This document shows positions 6,989 to 12,291 of a DNA stretch of 12,291 bases, piece after piece; positions within the stretch are counted from its first letter, which is position 1, and the number at the start of each line of letters is the position of its first letter. The notes under the pieces are model-generated. The model was given only the letters and a program-made list of their open reading frames with translations. It was not told the origin of the DNA and made no database searches. Source of the stretch: Dehalococcoidia bacterium (GTDB lineage: Bacteria > Chloroflexota > Dehalococcoidia > Dehalococcoidales > UBA5760); assembly GCA_011176655.1 (NCBI GenBank), contig DUEB01000023.1, positions 1 through 12,291 of the forward strand, given 5' to 3'. A program made the translations under genes and the position numbers.

Positions 6989-7990
6989 ATGACGGAAGTT
7001 GCCCGGAGACCAGAAGCAGAAGGTGGAACCGCTCGTGGGGTAGGTAGGCGAGTTGTCGCCCACGAAAATTTTGCCATCGGCATTACTCTGGTAGCCCTGA
7101 TTGCGGCGCTGGGTGGTGCATCCCGGGGGGCGACCGTTACCCCCTCCAATGTAGCGAACGTCCTGCTACAGAGCTCAGTTCGTGGTGTGGTGGCCATAGG
7201 GCAGGCGTTCGTTATCCTGACCGCTAATATCGACCTCTCGGTTTCCGGCGTGGGGGTTATGGCCATGATGATGGGTGGCGCCATGATGACCACCCAGTGG
7301 CAGAATATTGTCGGCTACCCGGTGTCTCCCTTTGTAGCCATACCGGTCATGCTGGTGGTGGGAGCCGGCTGGGGGTTGCTGAATGGCACCTTGGTCTCAC
7401 GCCTCGGGATTCCCTCGCTGATAGCTACCTTTGGTGTCTGGCAGCTGGGCTACGGAGCTGCCTACTATGTAACCAACGGCACAGCCCTCATGGAGCTGCC
7501 GGAGAGCCTGGCGGTCTACGGTTCTCTGCCAGCGGCGCCCATCATCTTCTTCTCGGTGGCGGTGGTGGCCTATATTGTCCTTAATCACACCGGCTTCGGT
7601 CGCAACGTGTATGCCGTCGGGGGTAATCCGGTAAGTGCTTTCCTCTCCGGGATAAACGTGAGAAGAACCTATTTCTATGTCTTCATTATCGGGGGTTTGA
7701 TGGCGGGGTTGGGTGGCCTGCTTTTCCTATCACGCGGTATGGCGGCTTCAATAGAGGCCCTGCGGGGTCTTGAGCTGGATAGCATAGCGGCCTGCGCCAT
7801 TGGTGGCATCAGCCTCTTCGGTGGGCGCGGAAACATACTCGGGGTGGTGTTGGGCGCTATCATAATCGGGGTGCTTACTAATGCTATCAGTGTCATGCAT
7901 ATGGGCCATGCCGCCCGTTACATCATCAAAGGAGCAATCATAATCGGGGCGGTGGCGGTTGACATCATACGTCGGGAGCGCCGTCGCTGA
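6989..7990 (+). CDS. ABC sugar-type transporter permease, RbsC/LsrC family (first copy)
   Basis: Inner-membrane permease of the BPD_transp_2 family, which carries ribose, xylose, autoinducer-2 and similar compounds. The 333-aa product is largely hydrophobic, with many probable membrane helices. It has the diagnostic GQAFVILTANIDLSV block (71-85), the cytoplasmic loop G-G-N-P-V-S-A-F-L-S-G (211-221) expected to touch the ATPase, and the late A-I-G-G-I-S-L-F-G-G-R-G block (270-281). The ATG is preceded by GTGAGGG at 7 nt. It is 30 nt upstream of a paralogous permease gene, and both share G-Q-A-F-V-I-L-T and a M-M-T-T-Q segment. Two non-identical permeases together suggest a heterodimeric channel, as in LsrC/LsrD. 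The substrate is unknown. Confidence 0.92.
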   Translation: MTEVARRPEAEGGTARGVGRRVVAHENFAIGITLVALIAALGGASRGATVTPSNVANVLLQSSVRGVVAIGQAFVILTANIDLSVSGVGVMAMMMGGAMMTTQWQNIVGYPVSPFVAIPVMLVVGAGWGLLNGTLVSRLGIPSLIATFGVWQLGYGAAYYVTNGTALMELPESLAVYGSLPAAPIIFFSVAVVAYIVLNHTGFGRNVYAVGGNPVSAFLSGINVRRTYFYVFIIGGLMAGLGGLLFLSRGMAASIEALRGLELDSIAACAIGGISLFGGRGNILGVVLGAIIIGVLTNAISVMHMGHAARYIIKGAIIIGAVAVDIIRRERRR

Positions 7991-8020
7991 GCCCAAATCA
8001 CTTTTGATAGAGTATAGGCT

Positions 8021-9040
8021 ATGACGACTGAAAGTGTAGAGCAAAGAGACAAAAAAGGCTCGCGCAGTGTTGCCCGGCGTGTCTTCAGGTATGAAAACGC
8101 GACTCTGGGCATCATTCTGGCGGCTGTTATTGCTGGCATTGCCATAGCCACCGGGGGAAAATCGGTGGCAGTGCGCAACATGAAGATGGTGCTGGTGGAG
8201 ACAGCGACCATGGGAATATGCGCCATAGGCCAGGCATTTGTTATCTTAACCGGTGGTATTGACCTGTCGGTTGCTGGCATCGCTTTTGGAACCTCGGCTC
8301 TGGGTAGCGCCATGATGACCACCCAAGAGTTTCAGCAGATTTTGGGCTATGCGGCTCCTGTCTGGCAGGGCATACCGGCCATGCTTGCCCTGGGAGCCGC
8401 TTTAGGAGCCATCAGTGGTCTCGTGGTTTCACGTGTTAATGTCCCGGGGTTAATCGCCACCCTGGGTGTGTGGCAGATAGCCCACGGGGTGGGATTCTTC
8501 ATAACCGGAGGCTTCACCCTTACCAGAATGGTACCCTCTCTGAAGTTCTTCGGGCAGGGATTCATCCCCGAGGGTGGGTTCCCGGTGGCGGGTATCATCT
8601 TCATTGTGGTGGCGGTCATCTGCTATTTTGTCTGGCACCACACTACCTACGGGCAGTCGGTCTATGCCAGCGGCGGCAGTCCCGGAGCGGCTTACCTTTC
8701 CGGGGTAAAGGTCAAGAACATGCAGCTTTCGGTCTATGTTATCTCGGGGGTACTGGCTGCGCTGGGTGGTTTAATCCGGACGGCGCGCGTTATGTCGGTT
8801 TCGTATTCAAGCTTCGATTCTCTTGAGCTACAGAGCATCGCCGCGGCGGTGATTGGTGGCATGAGCCTTTTTGGCGGCAAAGGGACCATCGTTGGGGTGG
8901 TACTGGGGGCTTTAGTAATCGGTGTTATTCGTAACGGCATGGCGATACTGGGTGCCGACCCCTTCCTCGAGAGTACCGTCTTGGGGGTGATAGTCATTCT
9001 GGCCGTGGGTATTGACACCTGGCGCCGTCGGGGGCGCTGA
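8021..9040 (+). CDS. ABC sugar-type transporter permease, RbsC/LsrD family (second copy)
   Basis: Second BPD_transp_2 permease, 339 aa, paralogous to the preceding gene. It contains GQAFVILTGGIDLSV (70-84), a cytoplasmic loop with A-A-Y-L-S-G-V-K, and a late block V-I-G-G-M-S-L-F-G-G-K-G, and ends in a basic W-R-R-R-G-R tail. The N-terminus is charged (K-K-G-S-R-S-V-A-R-R) before the first helix. The Shine-Dalgarno match before the ATG is weak, so translation may depend on coupling to the upstream gene, whose stop is 30 nt away. The last codons and the stop lie in a 48-bp sequence that is repeated perfectly just after the gene, so the protein end is intact but duplicated in the untranslated region. 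Confidence 0.92.
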   Translation: MTTESVEQRDKKGSRSVARRVFRYENATLGIILAAVIAGIAIATGGKSVAVRNMKMVLVETATMGICAIGQAFVILTGGIDLSVAGIAFGTSALGSAMMTTQEFQQILGYAAPVWQGIPAMLALGAALGAISGLVVSRVNVPGLIATLGVWQIAHGVGFFITGGFTLTRMVPSLKFFGQGFIPEGGFPVAGIIFIVVAVICYFVWHHTTYGQSVYASGGSPGAAYLSGVKVKNMQLSVYVISGVLAALGGLIRTARVMSVSYSSFDSLELQSIAAAVIGGMSLFGGKGTIVGVVLGALVIGVIRNGMAILGADPFLESTVLGVIVILAVGIDTWRRRGR

Positions 9041-9102
9041 AATCAACTTTCCACGGGTATTGACACCTGGCGCCGTCGGGGGCGCTGAAATCAACTTTCC
9101 AC
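9007..9102 (+). repeat. Perfect 48-bp tandem duplication across the permease stop codon
   Basis: Unit one (9007-9054) and unit two (9055-9102) are identical over 48 bases. The unit begins GGGTATTGACACC and ends ATCAACTTTCCAC. It carries the final 10 sense codons of the permease, the TGA, and 14 bases of untranslated sequence. Each unit contains a GCGCC/GGCGC pairing that can form a small GC hairpin. With no sequence drift between units, the event is recent, or it is an assembly artefact. Confidence 0.9.
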
Positions 9103-9126
9103 GCTCAATGCTTATTTTCTTAACAG

Positions 9127-9152
9127 GAACTTAACATTTCCGTGTTATGTTC
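9127..9152. promoter_or_regulatory. Inverted repeat over the -35 region (operator candidate)
   Basis: GAACTTAACA (9127-9136) and TGTTATGTTC (9143-9152) pair at 9 of 10 positions around a 6-nt centre. The element overlaps the -35 and most of the spacer of the promoter at 9131-9160, a typical repressor-site position. Its sequence differs from the palindrome at 6904-6919. Confidence 0.4.
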
Positions 9153-9160
9153 GGTATAAG
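9131..9160 (+). promoter_or_regulatory. Putative promoter of the second binding-protein gene
   Basis: TTAACA (9131-9136), an 18-bp spacer and TATAAG (9155-9160), followed by a leader of about 180 nt. This would let the binding protein be made in excess over the permeases, as is usual for ABC importers. Support is moderate because the -35 has one mismatch and the spacing is 18. Confidence 0.45.
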
Positions 9161-9274
9161 AGAGTAGTGTCCATCAGTTTCAGTGAGTCTCGACAAATTG
9201 AAGATAAATTCTAGGCTTTAGATAGGTAGCCTCATTAATCCTAGGTCAAAGTCAGAAGAAGGAGGATAGCGCCT

Positions 9275-9292
9275 ATGGGGCACAATAGTTGA
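9275..9292 (+). other. Five-codon leader ORF with a strong Shine-Dalgarno
   Basis: AAGGAGG (9259-9265) stands 9 nt before ATG-GGG-CAC-AAT-AGT-TGA, coding only M-G-H-N-S. A second mini-ORF (ATG 9303 to TAA 9323, M-T-G-E-I-V) follows before the true start at 9348. A ribosome-loading site this good before a five-codon frame may be a translational control element or a decayed start. Nothing shows that the peptide itself matters. Confidence 0.3.
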
Positions 9293-9347
9293 GCTGGTGA
9301 GAATGACTGGAGAGATTGTCTAAGACTCAAAGTAAAGGAGAAGAGGA

Positions 9348-10673
9348 ATGAGAGGAATGAAGAGATTTGTAGTGCCACTGATGGCAGTGGCTGTAGTGGT
9401 GATTTTGGTTTTGGCTGGGTGTGCTGGTCCGGCACCAACCACGCCAACCACCCCGACCACCCCGACCACCCCGACCACACCGACCACACCGACCACCCCG
9501 ACCACGCCAACCACGCCAGGAGAGAAGCTTACGGCTGCGGATATTCCGGAACTGGCCGACCTGGTAGCTAGAGGCCAGGTGGATGGAGACCTCGAGTGGA
9601 ATCCCTGGGAAGGCTTCTTTGTTAAGCCGGATGGTTCTCCCTACAAGATTGCCTATACCTGCTCTACCCTAGAGGTTGAGCCTATGGCGCAGGCGGTGAA
9701 GATGCTGGAGGACTGGTTCCCGCGGGTTGGCTTGGGAGAGAAGGGGGAGAACTGGACCACCTTTGGCGCTGGTTTTAACCTTGACTACCAGATAGGCTTC
9801 TTTGAGGACATGGCGGCGTCAATGAACCCGGACTGGTTCATGTGCCACTCCGTGAGCGCTGAGCTGGAGATTCCGGTGGTGGAGAAGATGGTCTACGAGT
9901 TAGGTATCCCGGTCTTCACCCTTGACTGCGGCATCGATACCGCTGCGGTTACCTCGTTTATCGCCCACAAGTTTGAGGGCCCGGGCGGCACCGATATCCT
10001 GGGCGAGTGGCTGGTGGACGAACTCGAGAGGCGTGGCTACGGTCCCGATAACCCCTGTACCGTTGCTGAATTGTGGGGTATGCGTGAGATGGCGACCGCC
10101 CAGCTGCGTAGCGTGGGCTTCCATAAGGTGATTGACCGCGTACCGTGGATTACGGTGATACAGACCGCGGACACCAACTGGGCTGAGGAGCAGACAGCGA
10201 CTATCACCGCTGACACGGTTATGGCCCATCCTGAAATCGTGGCTCTCTTCCATCATGGATGCGGTGGTGCCGGCATGGTCCCCGGGCTTGAGTCAATTGG
10301 TTTGCTTAAGCCCCTGGAGGACCCGGAACACATTATAATTGCTTCTAACGATGCCGAGATTGCCATGTGGGATTCCATAATAGACGGCGTGGCTGATACC
10401 TGCTCGTCGCACGGCGGTGTAGAGCCGACTGACGTCTGCCTCCAGGTGGCCATGACCAACGTCATCCTGGGTCAGCCGGTGGAGAGCTTCTACCAGTGCC
10501 CCTTCCTCATGATTGACAAAAGTAACATTGACACCATTCAGATCGGCGGCGTGCCGCCATATCCTGGATTGCCGAGAGGCAGGTGGGACGTCTGGGTGCC
10601 TTGTAATCCTGAGGAGGCCTACGGATTCCCGCAGCCCAGCCTTGAGATGAGGATGACTTATCAGGGCTACTAA
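9348..10673 (+). CDS. Sugar-type ABC transporter substrate-binding lipoprotein (Peripla_BP_4)
   Basis: Predicted extracytoplasmic binding lipoprotein of the RbsB-like class, 441 aa. The signal peptide ends in V-L-A-G-C with Cys25 as the lipidation site. A linker of nine Pro-Thr-Thr units follows (30-56), then the binding domain from about residue 98 to the end. Family-like segments include Y-K-I-A-Y-T near its start, G-I-P-V-F-T-L-D (186-193) and a late A-S-N-D-A-E-I-A. The ATG at 9348 has AAAGGAG 7 nt upstream; Met4 is an alternative and gives the same M-K-R-F start as the other lipoprotein at 5330. The mature part has nine cysteines beyond the lipidated one, many for this family. It follows the two permeases, the same order as lsrC-lsrD-lsrB, so it most likely delivers substrate to them. 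The ligand is not inferable. Confidence 0.9.
   Translation: MRGMKRFVVPLMAVAVVVILVLAGCAGPAPTTPTTPTTPTTPTTPTTPTTPTTPTTPGEKLTAADIPELADLVARGQVDGDLEWNPWEGFFVKPDGSPYKIAYTCSTLEVEPMAQAVKMLEDWFPRVGLGEKGENWTTFGAGFNLDYQIGFFEDMAASMNPDWFMCHSVSAELEIPVVEKMVYELGIPVFTLDCGIDTAAVTSFIAHKFEGPGGTDILGEWLVDELERRGYGPDNPCTVAELWGMREMATAQLRSVGFHKVIDRVPWITVIQTADTNWAEEQTATITADTVMAHPEIVALFHHGCGGAGMVPGLESIGLLKPLEDPEHIIIASNDAEIAMWDSIIDGVADTCSSHGGVEPTDVCLQVAMTNVILGQPVESFYQCPFLMIDKSNIDTIQIGGVPPYPGLPRGRWDVWVPCNPEEAYGFPQPSLEMRMTYQGY
9435..9515 (+). repeat. Nine 9-bp units coding a (Pro-Thr-Thr)9 linker
   Basis: Nine in-frame copies of CCN-ACC-ACN (with CCA or CCG for Pro), followed by one more Pro codon. The units vary only at the third base of the first and last codons. 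The repeat encodes an extended, proline-rich tether between the lipid anchor and the binding domain. It is the kind of short repeat that can change copy number by slippage. Confidence 0.9.
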
Positions 10674-10713
10674 TACGCTTGAGACAGCGGAGTGATGTGG
10701 GAATGATGTGAGA

Positions 10714-10730
10714 GACTACTTTAGGTAGTC
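10714..10730 (+). other. Small stem-loop after the binding-protein gene
   Basis: GACTAC (10714-10719) pairs with GTAGTC (10725-10730) around a 5-nt TTTAG loop, 40 nt after the stop codon. No T-run follows. It is probably part of the 3' UTR together with the larger hairpin at 10739-10790. Confidence 0.4.
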
Positions 10731-10738
10731 GGAGAAAA

Positions 10739-10790
10739 AGGGCTACTGAGAGCTGGGAATGACATAAAGAGGAGGGCTCTCAGTAGCCCT
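10739..10790. terminator. Long perfect inverted repeat, probable transcription barrier
   Basis: AGGGCTACTGAGAGC (10739-10753) and GCTCTCAGTAGCCCT (10776-10790) form a perfect 15-bp stem with a 22-nt loop. On the minus strand the stem runs into TTTTT, a classic intrinsic-terminator layout. On the plus strand it is followed by GTGTTTATC, a poor T-tract. It separates the transporter genes from the SDR genes and may end or stabilise the upstream message. The loop contains an AGAGGAGG with no start codon at usable distance. Confidence 0.5.
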
Positions 10791-10808
10791 GTGTTTATCG
10801 GAACGCGG

Positions 10809-10843
10809 TCAACCTGAGCGAGTCCGCAGACTAAGAATTCTGT
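10809..10843. repeat. Possible remnant of a dispersed intergenic repeat
   Basis: The stretch containing GTCAACCTGAGCGAGTCC and a following AAGAATTCTGTG resembles intergenic repeats of the type GTCATCCTGAGCGAAGTC...AAGGATCTC that recur in many environmental bacterial genomes. The likeness is from memory of the general pattern, with several mismatches, and only one copy lies in the window. Confidence 0.2.
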
Positions 10844-10863
10844 GCGATACAAGGAGGCGAAAA

Positions 10864-11646
10864 GTGGGCAGACTGGATAGCAAGGTAGCCATTATCACCG
10901 GGGCCGGGATGGGGATGGGTCAGGCGGGGGCGCTGCTGTTTGCCCGGGAGGGGGCGAAGGTGGTGGTCGTCGACTGGAAGGCCGAGGCAGGTGAGGAGAC
11001 GGTGAAGATGATTAAGGATAGCGGCGGGGAGGCAGTCTTTGTCAAGGCTGACGTTTCCAGGGCTAAGGATGTAGAGAACGCGGTGAAGAAGGCTATAGAG
11101 AAGTACGGGAAGCTGGATATAATCTACAATAATGCGGCGGTTATCGGCCGGCCAGCCTTTACCGAGGATGTTACCGAGGAGGAGTGGGAGAGGATTATGT
11201 CCATAAATCTGAAGGGTGTCTGGCTGGGGATGAAGTACGCCATTCCGGAGATGCTGAAGGGGGGAGGGGGCTCTATCATCAATACTGCCTCCCAGTGCGG
11301 CGACCGGGGGACGCGTAATCTAAGTCCTTACTGTGCCGCTAAGGGTGGGGTGCTTGCCCTGACCCGGATAACGGCCATGGAGCTGGCGAAGAAGAATATC
11401 AGGGTAAATGCGCTTAACCCGGGCATTATCGGTTCGCCGATGGTGCTGACGATGCCCAAGGAAGAGATAAGGGGCTTCGAAGAGATAATCCCGCAGGGGC
11501 GGCTGGGGAAGCCGGAGGAGGTTGCCTATGCAGCCCTGTTCCTGGCTTCGGAGGAGTCTTCTCATGTAACCGGTCATACCCTGGTGGTTGACGGTGGTAT
11601 TGAGATTGATAATCACCAGGTGATAAAACCCGTACCCTTGAAATGA
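10864..11646 (+). CDS. Short-chain dehydrogenase/reductase (SDR), NAD-type, first tandem copy
   Basis: Classical SDR oxidoreductase, 260 aa, a Rossmann-fold enzyme expected to act as a cytoplasmic tetramer on an alcohol or ketone substrate. The cofactor motif TGAGMGMG lies at 12-19. Asp37 at the end of the second strand favours NAD(H) over NADP(H). NNAA is at 89-92, and the catalytic set is Asn115, Ser143, Tyr156 and Lys160 (Y-C-A-A-K). PG at 186-187 precedes the substrate loop, and V-D-G-G lies near the C-terminus, followed by a tail of about 18 residues. The GTG start at 10864 has AAGGAGG 6 nt upstream. It lies downstream of the transporter genes but beyond a strong hairpin, so cotranscription is uncertain. 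The exact substrate is unknown; naming it a specific sugar or acyl reductase would be guesswork. Confidence 0.93.
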   Translation: MGRLDSKVAIITGAGMGMGQAGALLFAREGAKVVVVDWKAEAGEETVKMIKDSGGEAVFVKADVSRAKDVENAVKKAIEKYGKLDIIYNNAAVIGRPAFTEDVTEEEWERIMSINLKGVWLGMKYAIPEMLKGGGGSIINTASQCGDRGTRNLSPYCAAKGGVLALTRITAMELAKKNIRVNALNPGIIGSPMVLTMPKEEIRGFEEIIPQGRLGKPEEVAYAALFLASEESSHVTGHTLVVDGGIEIDNHQVIKPVPLK

Positions 11647-11697
11647 TGCTCCGTAACCCCCTGGGGTAGACGATACCAAGATACAAGGAGGCGAAAA

Positions 11698-12291
11698 GTG
11701 GGCAGACTGGATAACAAGGTAGCCATTATCACCGGGGCTGGGATGGGGATGGGTCAGGCGGGGGCGCTGCTGTTTGCCCGGGAGGGGGCGAAGGTGGTGG
11801 TCGTCGACTGGGACGCCGGGGCGGGTGAGGAGACGGTGAAGATGATTAAGAATAGCGGCGGGGAAGCAGTCTTTGTCAAGGCTGACGTTTCCAGGGCTAA
11901 GGATGTAGAGAACGCGGTGAAGAAGGCTATAGAGAAGTACGGGAAGCTGGACATAATCTACAATAATGCGGCGATTATCGGTCGGCCCGCTTTTACCGAG
12001 GATGTTACCGAGGAGGAGTGGGACAGGGTTATGTCCATAAACCTGAAGGGTGTCTGGCTGGGGATGAAGTACGCCATTCCGGAGATGCTGAAGGGGGGAG
12101 GGGGTTCCATTATCAACACTGCCTCCCAGTGCGGCGAGCGGGGGACGCGTAATCTAAGCCCTTACTGTACCACCAAGGGTGGGGTGCTTGCCCTGACCCG
12201 GATAACGGCCATGGAGCTGGCGAAGAAGAATATCAGGGTAAATGCGCTTAACCCGGGTATTATCGCCACCCCGATGGCACTTAAATCGCCC
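11698..12291 (+). CDS. Short-chain dehydrogenase/reductase (SDR), second tandem copy, cut by window end
   Basis: Open frame of 198 codons running off the window, starting at GTG 11698 with AAGGAGG 6 nt upstream. It is about 92% identical in protein to the preceding SDR over the shared 198 residues (15 differences by my count). All key residues are kept: TGAGMGMG, Asp37, Asn115, Ser143, Tyr156 and Lys160, the last two now in Y-C-T-T-K. Five of the 15 changes fall in the last nine residues after PG: I-I-A-T-P-M-A-L-K-S-P replaces I-I-G-S-P-M-V-L-T-M-P. That is the edge of the substrate-binding loop, and Thr here is the more usual SDR residue near the nicotinamide. The gene is 51 nt downstream of the first copy and probably cotranscribed. 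The substrate is unknown. Confidence 0.92.
   Translation, partial: MGRLDNKVAIITGAGMGMGQAGALLFAREGAKVVVVDWDAGAGEETVKMIKNSGGEAVFVKADVSRAKDVENAVKKAIEKYGKLDIIYNNAAIIGRPAFTEDVTEEEWDRVMSINLKGVWLGMKYAIPEMLKGGGGSIINTASQCGERGTRNLSPYCTTKGGVLALTRITAMELAKKNIRVNALNPGIIATPMALKSP

Larger units (their letters stand above)
10846..12291 (+). repeat. Tandem gene duplication including the ribosome-binding site
   Basis: The near-identity of the two SDR genes begins at GATACAAGGAGG (10846 and 11680), 18 bases before each GTG, giving a unit of 834 bp. Even silent positions are largely shared over the first 180 codons, indicating a recent duplication or ongoing gene conversion. Similarity falls off after the PG codons near the window end. 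Confidence 0.85.

Noticed and set aside
9012..9065. TTGACA in each 48-bp unit as a -35 box
   Set aside because: No -10-like sequence occurs 16-19 bp downstream in either unit; the bases there are GC-rich coding sequence or its copy.
9320..9514. Minus-strand frame coding a (Val-Val-Gly)n repeat
   Set aside because: It is the antisense reading of the Pro-Thr-Thr linker repeat.
9435..9515. CRISPR-like array
   Set aside because: The units are contiguous 9-bp codon repeats without spacers, inside a coding gene.

Overview
The window looks like a bacterial chromosome fragment of moderately high GC. The best guess is Chloroflexota, perhaps a Dehalococcoidia-like lineage. That rests on an IF-2 with a short N-terminus, a compact nusA-ylxR-infB-rbfA-truB cluster without rimP, lipoprotein-type solute-binding proteins with a Pro-Thr linker, and tandem SDR genes. 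It is an inference from gene style; no marker in the window settles the taxonomy. No rRNA, tRNA, CRISPR array, transposase or phage gene was found.

Left part (34-4935, minus strand): a translation/transcription cluster in the order nusA, ylxR, infB, rbfA, truB. Genes are tightly packed and partly overlapping. The notable point is ylxR. Its conserved N-terminus with the Cys-pair motif lies upstream of any ATG/GTG/TTG, inside the 3' end of nusA. It appears to begin at an AUU codon placed 7 nt after a perfect AGGAGG. The divergent intergenic region (4936-5329) holds a minus-strand promoter, then an intrinsic-terminator-like hairpin inside the nusA leader (a possible NusA-sensitive attenuator), and a strong plus-strand promoter.

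Middle part (5330-10673, plus strand): a LivJ-type (branched-chain amino-acid family) lipoprotein binding protein stands alone. It is followed by a cassette of two different RbsC/LsrC-type permeases and a sugar-type (Peripla_BP_4) lipoprotein binding protein. No ABC ATPase is present. Each block has a recognisable sigma70-type promoter with repeats or palindromes beside or over it. A perfect 48-bp tandem duplication sits across the stop codon of the second permease, and a nine-unit Pro-Thr-Thr repeat forms the linker of the second binding protein.

Right part (10674-12291, plus strand): two strong stem-loops, then two tandemly duplicated NAD-type short-chain dehydrogenases, the second cut by the window edge. 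The copies are nearly identical except for a cluster of changes just after the PG motif, where the substrate-binding loop begins. A likely reading is uptake of a small polar compound (sugar, polyol or similar) by the ABC proteins with oxidation by the SDRs. The substrate cannot be read from the sequence.

I did not find a clearly new multi-gene system. The most interesting items are regulatory or genetic details: the AUU-start ylxR, the nusA leader terminator, the operator-like repeats, and the recent duplications.
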